From Vibrio sp. RE88 (GTDB lineage: Bacteria > Pseudomonadota > Gammaproteobacteria > Enterobacterales > Vibrionaceae), in assembly GCF_013113835.1 (NCBI RefSeq), contig NZ_VTYQ01000002.1, positions 248,001 to 312,000 of the forward strand: 64,000 nucleotides of DNA, given 5' to 3'. Positions 27,712 through 36,005 of this stretch are shown piece after piece (position 1 is the stretch's first letter; every line of letters starts with the position of its first letter). Both the position numbers and the translations under genes were made by a program. The notes under the pieces were generated by a model, which did not search any database, had not been told where the DNA came from, and worked only from the letters and a program-made list of their open reading frames with translations.

Positions 27712-29628
27712 TTAAAATGCGTAGCTAACGTTCATTCGAATATCGCGCCCCGGGCTAGCATAGCCTTGAGCGACGCTACTGCCGATGTAAGCCATGTATG
27801 AACCATGGTCAAAATAGTATTTATCGAACACGTTTTTCACAGAAAGCGTGAGCGTCAGATCTTGCTCCGCCAGTGGTAACCATTGAGCATAAACATCATG
27901 GACACCATACCCCGGCTTTTCTGGGTAGGCGCTTGAATCTGCTACGTCCGTCAAACGTTCCACAAAGCGCGCATTCCAGCCAAACTCAAGCTCGTCATTG
28001 GCTACATAGTTAACATCTAAGACCCAAGTGTCGCCAATTGACGTTCCTAGCGTAGAGTCACCATCACTGAGTGGTACGCCATTAAGCTCAGGATTAGACT
28101 GGTTGTAGCTCAATCGGGCGGATACTTGCTCCAATGTATAGCCAACGTAGGCGCTAAAACCTGTTGTTGTTAAATCTCCGACATTGGTGTAGACGTTATT
28201 GCTGGTTGTAACCACATCTTCGATTTTGCTATCGAAGAAGGTGAAGCCCGCAGTGAGGTTGTTTTTGCGATAGCTGGCACCGATTTCCTTGTTTTTTGCA
28301 CGTTCTGGACCACGATCCGCGGCATTGTTGCGATAGTCGATGACAAACAGTTCCTTGATCTGCTGGCCGCGAAACGCTTCAGCATAGCCCGCAAACAGTT
28401 CAAGACCATCAAGCAATTGGTAAGTTAATGAAATGTTGGGGCTGAAACCGCTGGAGTCGAATTCCTGATTAATATTGTCGGTTAGTTCATACCAGTCGTA
28501 ACGGGCACCAGCAGAAAGTAAAATCGCATCATTAATGTTCCAGTCATCCTGCACGAACAGCCCGTAAACTGTGCCTTTCTCTTCGTGGTTTTGCTGGCCT
28601 GAATAGTTAGTTTCGAACTCAGATTTGTCGCGTTTGTAATCTGCACCCGTAATCAGAGTATGCTGAGCTAGGCGAGCAGTGTTGAACACTTTTCCGCCTA
28701 TGGTGTTGATAGTGCCATCGCTGGTGTTCCATTGCGGGTGATCTTTCTGAGCAATGCGATTAGCAGTGCTGTAAAGGGTGGTATCTATGTTGAGCAGGTC
28801 GCTGTATCGGAAATTGTGATTAGCAGTAAAGGTGTGACGATCCGCTTCTTGCTCCAGTGGAACATTCTTCACACTTGGTTGAAAGTGAGGTCGATTCAGT
28901 CGAGTATCATCATCGTTACGATAGTCGTAGCTCAGAGACAGATAGTGCTGCTCGTTAAGTTGGCCTGAAAGTTTAAGAAGCGCAACCTGTTGCTCAATGG
29001 CCGTGTACTCTTGCTCGGTACCGCGACCATCTTCAATGTTGTCTCCGTCAACGTAGCCAAATGAAGCCAGCAATCCTAGTTGTTCGGTGACTTCACCATA
29101 CAAGCTGGTTGAAACCTTATAGCCGTTGTTGTTGGTGTAGTAGCCCGCTTTTGCCTGTGCACCAAATTGGTCTCCATGTTGCAAAAGGTCATGCGCGTCT
29201 TTGGTTTTAAACTGTATCGCACCGCCTAAAGCGCCCGGACCGTTAGTGGCTCGCCCCGCACCTGCTGAAACATCAACTTGCTTAAGAAGCTCCGGTTCAA
29301 CGGAAAGTCTGCCTTGATGGTGGAAAAGATTGCCCGACTGCTCAGCTCCGTCGATAGAAATGTTCAGCATAGTATCTTCTAATCCACGGACATAGATCTT
29401 TTGAGTGATGCCTGCCGAGCCACCTACAGTGACTTCGGCATCTTTACGAAATACATCATTGAGATCTTGAGCCTGCTGTTTGGATAAGTCTTCAGCGGTG
29501 ATGATGGTATCAACCCCTTGAAGTGGGCTACCAATGACTTCAACGATTTCTGCGGTTTCTTGATTAGCGAAAACCAACCCTGAAGCTAGGGCGAGGGCAA
29601 TTGGGCTTAACTTGAATACGGTATGCAT
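27712..29628 (-). CDS. TonB-dependent outer-membrane siderophore receptor (PeuA-like by context)
   Basis: The 638-residue protein has a signal peptide, a TonB-box-like EIVEVIG, a plug domain (about 35-150; IYVRGLEDTMLNISIDGAEQSG, GPGALGGAIQFKT) and a beta-barrel ending in the canonical C-terminal Phe (NVSYAF). It imports a ferric chelate across the outer membrane. A two-component system encoded just upstream and a binding-protein gene just downstream resemble V. parahaemolyticus peuRSA for ferric enterobactin. The ligand here is not proven. A Fur box and GGAGG ribosome site precede the gene, and a terminator isolates it from the kinase gene. Confidence 0.88.
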   Translation of the reverse strand: MHTVFKLSPIALALASGLVFANQETAEIVEVIGSPLQGVDTIITAEDLSKQQAQDLNDVFRKDAEVTVGGSAGITQKIYVRGLEDTMLNISIDGAEQSGNLFHHQGRLSVEPELLKQVDVSAGAGRATNGPGALGGAIQFKTKDAHDLLQHGDQFGAQAKAGYYTNNNGYKVSTSLYGEVTEQLGLLASFGYVDGDNIEDGRGTEQEYTAIEQQVALLKLSGQLNEQHYLSLSYDYRNDDDTRLNRPHFQPSVKNVPLEQEADRHTFTANHNFRYSDLLNIDTTLYSTANRIAQKDHPQWNTSDGTINTIGGKVFNTARLAQHTLITGADYKRDKSEFETNYSGQQNHEEKGTVYGLFVQDDWNINDAILLSAGARYDWYELTDNINQEFDSSGFSPNISLTYQLLDGLELFAGYAEAFRGQQIKELFVIDYRNNAADRGPERAKNKEIGASYRKNNLTAGFTFFDSKIEDVVTTSNNVYTNVGDLTTTGFSAYVGYTLEQVSARLSYNQSNPELNGVPLSDGDSTLGTSIGDTWVLDVNYVANDELEFGWNARFVERLTDVADSSAYPEKPGYGVHDVYAQWLPLAEQDLTLTLSVKNVFDKYYFDHGSYMAYIGSSVAQGYASPGRDIRMNVSYAF

Positions 29629-29648
29629 TTGACCGTAACCTCCACTGT

Positions 29649-29667
29649 TAATGAGAATTATTATCGA
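29649..29667 (-). promoter_or_regulatory. Putative Fur box upstream of the TonB-dependent receptor
   Basis: On the minus strand the element reads TCGATAATAATTCTCATTA, close to the Fur consensus GATAATGATAATCATTATC. It lies about 20 bp before the start codon, so receptor expression should be iron-repressed. Confidence 0.65.
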
Positions 29668-29740
29668 GTGGATTTTGTCGTCTCGTATAGGGTGAGTAAA
29701 TGACTTTTACAACTGTTACATCTTGAGTTGATATATAGAG

Positions 29741-29770
29741 AAAACAAAAGGCAACGGAATGTACGTCGCC
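29741..29770 (-). terminator. Intrinsic terminator after the sensor kinase gene
   Basis: Minus-strand stem GGCGACG/CGTTGCC (one G-U pair, 7-nt loop) followed by TTTTGTTTTC, 15 bp past the kinase stop codon. It separates the two-component operon from the receptor operon. Confidence 0.7.
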
Positions 29771-29785
29771 TCCTGTTTGAGATAT

Positions 29786-31120
29786 TTAAGTAGGCAGGTT
29801 GATCACCATATCAAGCCCTCTTTCTCTGCGATTCTTTGCACTTATTGAACCGTTTACGGCTTGTATGTGTCTTTTGGCCAACGCAAGACCAACGCCAAAC
29901 CCTTTACGTGAACCAACCTGATTATCAGCTTTAAAGAAGGGCTGGAATATTCGTTTAGTTAAAGAAGCATCTATACCCGGCCCAGAATCGGATATGGTCA
30001 GCGTGACATTGTCTTCATCAAATGAGGCTTTAATAGTGAGGGTTTCTCCCTGCGGCGTATATCTCAGCCCGTTTCGGACGATGTTCTCTATTGCTTGAGA
30101 TAGGGCCCTTTGATTAGAGTGGGAGAGCGGAAGCTGCGAAGGGAGATCTATGGCAATCTGACGATCGGGATACTCAAATTGTGCGTCTTCAACGATGGCT
30201 TCTACTAGCTCAGTCAGATCAAAGGCTTCGTCTCTTAAATCTGGCCGTTCGTTCTCTAGCCATGCGAGTGTCAGCGTATCTTCTGCCATGACTCGGATAG
30301 CCTGAACTTCAGATCGAATTCGACTGACCATTTTTTCAGTATCTATCTGCTTTTCGACGCAATCCGTCGCCATTTCGACTCTAGCAAGCGGTGTTCGAAT
30401 TTCATGAGACATATCTGCGATCAGATTGCGATTATGGTTAATCACACTGGCTGTGCGCTCGGCCATCATGTCAAACGTTCGAGCAATCTGGCTTAACTCG
30501 TCATTACCCAGTGTCATGTGATGTGAGACTCGAGCGCTATAGTTACCTTGGCTAAATTCTTTGGCTGCACGGTGAAAGTGCTGCAATGGTGTCATGACGT
30601 AGCGATAAAGGTAGATAGTTAACGCCAAAAGGGCTAAGAACGGAATGACGACTCGGAACGTCCAGAATGCGTGCGACATGTAGGTTCCGGGTCGCATACG
30701 AGCAGGCAATTTAACCAAGAAGTGATAATCAGAAGGAGTAAGAGCGACTTCCATTATCGGGTTCTCAGGGAAATAAAGGTGAATCTTCCACTCGACGTTT
30801 CTACCTATGCCATAACCATCCCAAAATCGTTTATTGAGAGGGTTACCGCTGACAACGGAGACATTGGAACGCACCACCGTTGCCCACGTTTCCTCTCGCA
30901 ACGCTAGCTGATTTACCCAATGATTCATTTCATCGTATTTCCCTTGCTCGAGCAACGACTGAACATGCTCACCCCAGCCGAGAATTTCTTGCTGATGGTT
31001 TTTATCGATGTAACTCATCTTTTCATTGGAGAGTAGAGCGGCGCTATGGAGTAGGGAGAAAAAGATCACTCCTCCCAATGAGAGTACGACAAACAGTCGC
31101 CAGAAAAGTAACTTTTTCAT
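29786..31120 (-). CDS. Sensor histidine kinase (PeuS-like by context)
   Basis: Inner-membrane kinase of 444 residues. Two membrane segments (about 4-24 and 146-168) flank a periplasmic sensor of about 120 residues. A HAMP linker follows, then the HisKA box (IADMSHEIRTPLARVEM) with phosphoacceptor His. The ATPase domain has the N-box NGLRYTP, G1 ISDSGPGID and G2 GFGVGLALAKR. The start codon overlaps the regulator stop by 4 bp (ATGA). It probably senses an iron or siderophore-related cue and phosphorylates the adjacent regulator to activate the receptor gene; this is by analogy with peuRS. Confidence 0.9.
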   Translation of the reverse strand: MKKLLFWRLFVVLSLGGVIFFSLLHSAALLSNEKMSYIDKNHQQEILGWGEHVQSLLEQGKYDEMNHWVNQLALREETWATVVRSNVSVVSGNPLNKRFWDGYGIGRNVEWKIHLYFPENPIMEVALTPSDYHFLVKLPARMRPGTYMSHAFWTFRVVIPFLALLALTIYLYRYVMTPLQHFHRAAKEFSQGNYSARVSHHMTLGNDELSQIARTFDMMAERTASVINHNRNLIADMSHEIRTPLARVEMATDCVEKQIDTEKMVSRIRSEVQAIRVMAEDTLTLAWLENERPDLRDEAFDLTELVEAIVEDAQFEYPDRQIAIDLPSQLPLSHSNQRALSQAIENIVRNGLRYTPQGETLTIKASFDEDNVTLTISDSGPGIDASLTKRIFQPFFKADNQVGSRKGFGVGLALAKRHIQAVNGSISAKNRRERGLDMVINLPT

Positions 31121-31869
31121 CGTAGTAAATAACCTTTGCCGTGAACGGTCTGAATGCGTTCAGAGCTCATACCCAAAGCGACTAAGCTTTTTCTCACTCG
31201 ACTTAAATGCATGTCTAAGCTTCTGTCGTATGAGCTAAAGTCGCGTTCTAGTACAACCTGATACAAAAACGGTTTGCTTTGCACTGCGCCGTGGTTGGCT
31301 ACAAGTGTCCAGAGCAATTTAAACTGAATTGGTGTGAGGGTGATGGGAGCGGACTCGTTGACGGTTACAGCCAGTTCGTTCTTATCAAGCTTGAGTTCTT
31401 TATAATCTTGATAACGGTTAGAGCTCGATGCTTGATTGTGACCAGTTCGGCGCAAAATCGCTTCAATACGTAAACTCACCTCAGTAAAGTTACATGGTTT
31501 GCTGATGTAGTCATCCGCGCCATAACGCAGCCCACGTATGCGGTGTTCTTCTGCGCCGTATGCGGTCAGCATGATGACCGGTGTATTTGAATGAGAGCGG
31601 ATAAAGTTTAACAAACCAAAGCCGTCGACCTCTGGCAGGTTAATGTCAAGAATGATTAGGTCAAAGTTGGATTGCTTTAGGCAATTCAATGCTTCGGCGC
31701 CACAATCCAGATTGGTAACTTGGTATCGACTGTCTTGAAGAAGAGAGGTGAGTTGCTGATTCAGATGTTTATCGTCTTCAACCAGTAGTATTGATGGCTC
31801 ATTGCCTGACAGTATTTGGCCATAAGATTTATGATCGTTAAATGATAACCTTCCTCCACCTTCAAACAT
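31117..31869 (-). CDS. OmpR-family response regulator (PeuR-like by context)
   Basis: The protein has 250 residues from ATG 31869; a GTG at 31878 lies within the ribosome site AAGAGGTG and is not preferred. The receiver domain has LLVEDDKHLN, phosphoacceptor Asp in LIILDINLPEVDGFGL, and the Lys in YISKPC. A C-terminal winged helix follows (LTPIQFKLLWTLVANHG, DMHLSRVRKSL, TVHGKGYLLR). It pairs with the kinase gene that overlaps its 3' end. The N-terminal 20 or so residues before the receiver are a non-conserved extension. Expression is probably Fur-controlled through the palindrome just upstream. Confidence 0.9.
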   Translation of the reverse strand: MFEGGGRLSFNDHKSYGQILSGNEPSILLVEDDKHLNQQLTSLLQDSRYQVTNLDCGAEALNCLKQSNFDLIILDINLPEVDGFGLLNFIRSHSNTPVIMLTAYGAEEHRIRGLRYGADDYISKPCNFTEVSLRIEAILRRTGHNQASSSNRYQDYKELKLDKNELAVTVNESAPITLTPIQFKLLWTLVANHGAVQSKPFLYQVVLERDFSSYDRSLDMHLSRVRKSLVALGMSSERIQTVHGKGYLLR

Positions 31870-31876
31870 GGAACAC

Positions 31877-31919
31877 ACCTCTTTTATTGATAATAATTGT
31901 TATTATCAATAAAAGAGGT
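31877..31919. repeat. 43-bp perfect palindrome containing a near-consensus Fur box
   Basis: Two perfect 20-bp arms (31877-31896 and 31900-31919) flank a TTG centre. The core GATAATAATTGTTATTATC (31889-31907) is close to the Fur consensus. The palindrome extends well beyond the 19 bp that Fur needs. Its regulator-proximal arm contains the Shine-Dalgarno sequence of the response regulator gene. Confidence 0.85.
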
Positions 31920-31930
31920 TGAACTTTCAA
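31902..31930 (-). promoter_or_regulatory. Probable promoter of the two-component operon, overlapping the Fur box
   Basis: On the minus strand a -35 TTGAAA (31930-31925), a 17-bp spacer and a -10 GATAAT (31907-31902) are seen. The -10 is inside the Fur core. Transcription would start near 31895, so this mRNA would begin within the palindrome and could not form its hairpin. Confidence 0.55.
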
Positions 31931-31981
31931 TGCCAATAAATGGATGAGTTTATTGGTTTGGGTGTTATCAATCATAATTAT

Positions 31982-33595
31982 TTATGAGTTGGTTACATAG
32001 CAAACCGAAAACGGCACTTTCAGTTTGATGAACTCATAGAACCAGCGCCACTGGTTATCCTGCAAACGGTCTCTGGGGCCTTTAACTTCAACCCATTCGA
32101 AGCGGTCGTCTTTAAAGAGAATCAGATCAGGCATACCACTTCGGAATAATTTCAGGTCTTGTAACATGACCTTAAACAACTGGCAAAGCAACTCGGGGGA
32201 GATGCTGTGTAGCGCACGGTCCAACAGTTCTGGAGTGAAAGCATTCCAGACAACAAATGGGTTATTGAGTCCTACTTTGTCGAGATAAGTTTGCTTCAGA
32301 TGCTGGCTATCGTTTTCTTCTAGTCGAGTGAAAACATCATCTATCATTGACTGACGTTTAGAAGCAAAGTCGTGATGATAAAGGTCCAAAGGTCGATATT
32401 GATAGCGGTTGATAAAAGCGCCTTCTACAGGGCTGAAAATGACGTCCCAAAATGCTAAGCCAAACAATCCATTCAGCAGGGTATTTTCTGAGTAATAGAC
32501 GTCATAACCTTGTTGTTCAAAATAATCTTTGACCACCAATTCGACGCGTTGCTGTGACAAATCAAGAGTAAGGTGGTGTTCCTCTATATTAGGCTTCTTT
32601 ACCCTAGGAACTTTCAAACCTTTGAGGCGCTGCAAGCGTTGTTGCAGCTTCACGCCTACTTCTTGTTCCGACGTATCGTAAGGGGAATTTAATATTGAAG
32701 TGACAATGTCACTCATGACATTTATATCGCCTTGTTTGTCATACATGCGAGCTCGGCGCTCTCGTGAAGGTGGTAATACTGTTTGTTCGAACCAGAAAGT
32801 CGAGAGCTCGAACTCTTGCAACCGTTCTAAGTCACGCGCCATGTCATTGATTAGGTGTTGGCGTTTACGCTCTATATAGTCGTGGTCAATGGGGTGAGTA
32901 AGCTGCTCAAGGTGGAGTAGTATAGTATCTACGCATTGTCGATCGGCGTCATGATAACTTTGCTGTAATAACGATAAAGAAAGCAGCTGATCTAGCTCAT
33001 CACGTGAAGAAAAGAAACGGCACTTTTGGCTAAGTTGATAGTTCTCAAATTGATGCAAGCCAAGATCGTCTAATACAAACTGGCTTAAATCCTGATGAGT
33101 ATTAGCAAAGAAGAGTGTGAGCAAAACATCGATCACTTGTGGTGATTCAAGTTTAACGATGGTGAAGGGCAAAGCGTCGTATCGTAAGAACGGGGCGTCT
33201 TCTAGCTGATCAACAATCGTGTCCTTTTTTGCCTGTCTATTGGTAACTCTAAAGAGATTAACCATTTCCGGTTTTGTCAGAAGCTTGGCGGCTAAATCTG
33301 GGTTGGAGATTTCGGGGTTGAGTGAGATGAAGCTCAGCGCATTGAGTTCATCTAATGCAGCATCTTTTTCAGGGATCTCTTCATACTTCAGCTTATCGCT
33401 TCGAAACCATTCCCCTTTGCGAGAAAGCAATCTCACTAACAAGCACTTTGCCGGATTAGGTAACTGAGAGAAGTGTTGCAGCCACTGGTGCTCCAATTCA
33501 GACAACAGATCCGGATACATTTCTTGAGCGTGACGTGTCAGTTTCAAGAAGTTGCTCAGGTAGTAATCTGAGGGTAAGACGACAGGTTCAGACAT
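31982..33595 (-). CDS. VRR-NUC (FAN1-like) nuclease-domain protein
   Basis: The protein has 537 residues from ATG 33595. An ATG ten codons upstream (33625) falls inside the preceding gene's terminator hairpin. The C-terminal 100 residues carry the VRR-NUC PD-(D/E)xK site: GMPDLILFKDD, then FEWVEVKGPRDRLQDNQWRW. The N-terminal part (LVRLLSRKGEWFRSDKLKY) resembles the DNA-binding region of bacterial FAN1-type structure-specific nucleases. A role in branched-DNA or crosslink repair is inferred from the family. It stands alone between the OFA-type carrier gene and the PeuRS-like operon, with no clear promoter of its own. Confidence 0.85.
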   Translation of the reverse strand: MSEPVVLPSDYYLSNFLKLTRHAQEMYPDLLSELEHQWLQHFSQLPNPAKCLLVRLLSRKGEWFRSDKLKYEEIPEKDAALDELNALSFISLNPEISNPDLAAKLLTKPEMVNLFRVTNRQAKKDTIVDQLEDAPFLRYDALPFTIVKLESPQVIDVLLTLFFANTHQDLSQFVLDDLGLHQFENYQLSQKCRFFSSRDELDQLLSLSLLQQSYHDADRQCVDTILLHLEQLTHPIDHDYIERKRQHLINDMARDLERLQEFELSTFWFEQTVLPPSRERRARMYDKQGDINVMSDIVTSILNSPYDTSEQEVGVKLQQRLQRLKGLKVPRVKKPNIEEHHLTLDLSQQRVELVVKDYFEQQGYDVYYSENTLLNGLFGLAFWDVIFSPVEGAFINRYQYRPLDLYHHDFASKRQSMIDDVFTRLEENDSQHLKQTYLDKVGLNNPFVVWNAFTPELLDRALHSISPELLCQLFKVMLQDLKLFRSGMPDLILFKDDRFEWVEVKGPRDRLQDNQWRWFYEFIKLKVPFSVCYVTNS

Positions 33596-33604
33596 GGTAA
33601 GTAG

Positions 33605-33639
33605 ATACAAAAAAGGCTTAACCACAAGGTTAAGCCTTT
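33605..33639 (-). terminator. Intrinsic terminator of the MFS gene
   Basis: Minus-strand 12-bp stem (AAAGGCTTAACC/GGTTAAGCCTTT, 4-nt loop) followed by a run of six T. It lies 20 bp past the MFS stop and only about 15 bp before the nuclease start codon. Confidence 0.85.
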
Positions 33640-33658
33640 CGAAGAGGTTTTCAAAGCA

Positions 33659-34891
33659 TTAAGCGTTTTTAAGCTGAGCGACTTTTGCTTCGCTAATTGG
33701 TTTGGTAATGAAGGCAAGAACGATACACACCGCCATCATTACTGCTGAAATAGTGTAAGCAAGACTGTAGCCTTCACCGTTCGTCATTGAGAATCCAACA
33801 ACCGCTGCACCAATTGCACCACCAATACCCCATGACGTATAGAGAACGCCGTAGTTAGTGCCGTAGTTCTTCAAGCCGTAGAACTCTGCTGTTAGAGTCG
33901 GGAATACAGCAAGCAAAGTACCGTAACCAATCGCTGCGATAGCCGTACCGATTATCAGTGTAAATTCGGTTTTAAATGTAGCAAACAGAACCATGTTGAT
34001 GCCTTGCAGAACAAAGGCTAATAGTAGTGTACGTACGCCGCCAATCTTATCCGCCAGCATACCTGCCGCCACACGGCCACCAGAGTTGAATATCGCTAGG
34101 ATAGACGCTAGGTAAACCGCATTAGGTAGGTTAGCCTGAACGCTAGCAATGGTAGTGATGTTACCAATGATCATAAGACCAACCGACGCTGCAAAGGCGT
34201 ACATGATCCACAGTGAATAGAACTGAGGTGTTTTAAGCATTGATTTCCACGTCAGATCTTCTGTTTTCTTAGCGGCTTTCGGTGCTTGACCTGCTTTTAC
34301 TGTCGGTTCAGCAGGAGTGTAACCCGCTGGTGGGTTGTTAATAGTTGCAGCAAGAGGCACGGCAATAGCCAATACACCGGCACCAAGAAGCATAAAGCTG
34401 GTTTGGATACCCATGCTGTCAATCAGAGCGGAAGTCACAGGTGCAAGGTAAATAGCGGCTAAGCCAAAACCAGCTGCGATAAGACCGTTGACCATGCCTT
34501 TCTTAGAGGAATGGAACCACTTCATTGCAGAAGGAGAAAGACAAGCGTAACCAAAACCGATGCCGGCACCTGTAATGACACCGAACGTAATGTTCAGCAT
34601 TAGCGGTGTGGTTGCGAAGCCAGACGCAATCATGCCTAAGCCAGTCAGCGTTGTACCTAGGATCAGAATTTTACGTGGGCCCATACGATCCTGAAGGATA
34701 CCAGCAACAAGAAGGCAAACAGAGAAAGTGATTGTTGCGATTGCGTATGGTGAAGAGGCTTCAGCTGCACTCCAGCCAGATTCAGTAACAAGTGCTTTGT
34801 TAAATACGCTCCAAGCATACAGGATGCCAAGACAAAGGTTGATACAGAATCCCGCCAGCAGGATACGTGTAGCTTTATCAATCTTGCTCAT
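33659..34891 (-). CDS. MFS transporter, oxalate/formate antiporter (OFA) family
   Basis: Inner-membrane carrier of 410 residues with twelve predicted membrane segments. The start ATG 34891 has GAGAAG upstream; an ATG four codons earlier (34903) is less well placed. Family cues are the opening LAGFCINLCLGILYAWSVF, GRM-type loop DRMGPRKILILG, and YGLKNYGTNYGVLYTSWGIGGAIGA near the C-terminal half. OFA members exchange organic anions such as oxalate/formate or carry monocarboxylates; the substrate here is not known. It is monocistronic, bounded by its own terminator. Confidence 0.85.
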   Translation of the reverse strand: MSKIDKATRILLAGFCINLCLGILYAWSVFNKALVTESGWSAAEASSPYAIATITFSVCLLVAGILQDRMGPRKILILGTTLTGLGMIASGFATTPLMLNITFGVITGAGIGFGYACLSPSAMKWFHSSKKGMVNGLIAAGFGLAAIYLAPVTSALIDSMGIQTSFMLLGAGVLAIAVPLAATINNPPAGYTPAEPTVKAGQAPKAAKKTEDLTWKSMLKTPQFYSLWIMYAFAASVGLMIIGNITTIASVQANLPNAVYLASILAIFNSGGRVAAGMLADKIGGVRTLLLAFVLQGINMVLFATFKTEFTLIIGTAIAAIGYGTLLAVFPTLTAEFYGLKNYGTNYGVLYTSWGIGGAIGAAVVGFSMTNGEGYSLAYTISAVMMAVCIVLAFITKPISEAKVAQLKNA

Positions 34892-35313
34892 TTTTCTTCT
34901 CAATTTTACCTCTGATTAAAGAGGTCAGGTTAACAGTCTATTTCTTCAAATTAAGTTTGCGTTTATCAACACAAAGCGTAATGGGCGCGAATTATAACCA
35001 ATCTATATGTGATTGGAATCTCTTTTTAGGGGTATTTTAAAATTAATTGTGTTTGTTAATTTGATGTTTTTATTGTTGTTTTTATGTGTCTTGTTTTGGG
35101 GTGTAAGAAAATAAGCAAAGTCTGATATTGACACGCTGCAAAGCTGGAAGTTGCTGATGTGGTAAACCGAGGATTCTGCTCATTTTACTGATTTGTTAGG
35201 TTTTGCTTAAAAAATGACTTAGTCAGTATTTCGTCAATTCAAAATTTTGACTCTAGGCAAGGATATAGAGCGCGAGTAGCATGCGCGTCGTCCTAATTTA
35301 AGTGGTGGAAAAA
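34892..35313. other. Divergent intergenic region (about 420 bp)
   Basis: No gene is seen. The region is AT-rich and must hold the promoters of the MFS gene and the DUF3332 gene. A 12-bp palindrome TCAAAATTTTGA lies near 35239-35250. A TTGACA is present near 35129-35134 without a clear -10. Nothing further is recognised. Confidence 0.5.
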
Positions 35314-35853
35314 ATGAGAAAAAATACATTAAAACTCGCTGTAATTGCTGGCCTTGGCCTGACCTCTTTAACTGGTTGCATGGGGCAGATGGCGACCACA
35401 GGAATGGTGACCAAATTCAACCTGGAAACAGTCGATAACCGCTACGCGCGCGAAGGAATGTTTGTCTTATTATCTCCTGTCTACGGTATTGCCGGTATTG
35501 CGGACTTGTTTATCTTCAATGCAGTCGAGTTCTGGACGGGGACAAACCCAATTACAGGTAAGTCTCCAGCTGTTGTCGATACGCCAACAAAGAACTACAT
35601 CAAGGTCAACGACAAGCTAGACAGCTCTCTAAAAGATGTACCATTGAGCAGCAACACTAAGATTGAAAGTGCAACCATGGAACAGATCGACGAAGCGACT
35701 CTGCAAATGGAGATCACTTATCTCGATGGCACTACGCAGATCTTAAGTGGTAAGAAAGAGCAAAACGATGTGGCTTTCTACTTGGATGACCAATACATCA
35801 CCACGGTATCAAATCAAGAGCTGACGGATTACATTGCATCTGCAAATATCTAA
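35314..35853 (+). CDS. DUF3332 family lipoprotein
   Basis: The protein has 179 residues from ATG 35314, preceded by GGTGG; a GTG four codons upstream is part of that ribosome site. The N-terminus is a lipoprotein signal (LAVIAGLGLTSLTGC) with the acylated Cys about residue 22. The central part has two hydrophobic stretches (GMFVLLSPVYGIAGIADLFIFNAVEFWTG), typical of DUF3332 proteins in Vibrio. The C-terminal half is polar and beta-rich. Function is unknown. It is likely anchored in the cell envelope. A hairpin follows the gene. Confidence 0.8.
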   Translation: MRKNTLKLAVIAGLGLTSLTGCMGQMATTGMVTKFNLETVDNRYAREGMFVLLSPVYGIAGIADLFIFNAVEFWTGTNPITGKSPAVVDTPTKNYIKVNDKLDSSLKDVPLSSNTKIESATMEQIDEATLQMEITYLDGTTQILSGKKEQNDVAFYLDDQYITTVSNQELTDYIASANI

Positions 35854-35876
35854 GTAACTTGGTTAAATTGAGTTGT

Positions 35877-35903
35877 GCCCCCAACTTGTTTGGGGGCTGA
35901 TTA
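35877..35903 (+). terminator. Probable terminator after the DUF3332 gene
   Basis: Perfect 8-bp stem GCCCCCAA/TTGGGGGC with a 5-nt loop, followed by TGATTAATT, a weak T-run. It lies 24 bp past the stop codon. Confidence 0.6.
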
Positions 35904-36005
35904 ATTGAGCTATCAATCAAAAGTTTATAAAAGTGGTTAACTTATATTTAACAATAAAAAGCAAAACGCTATAGTTAGGAGGTTATTTAAACAGGAGTTA
36001 TTAGG

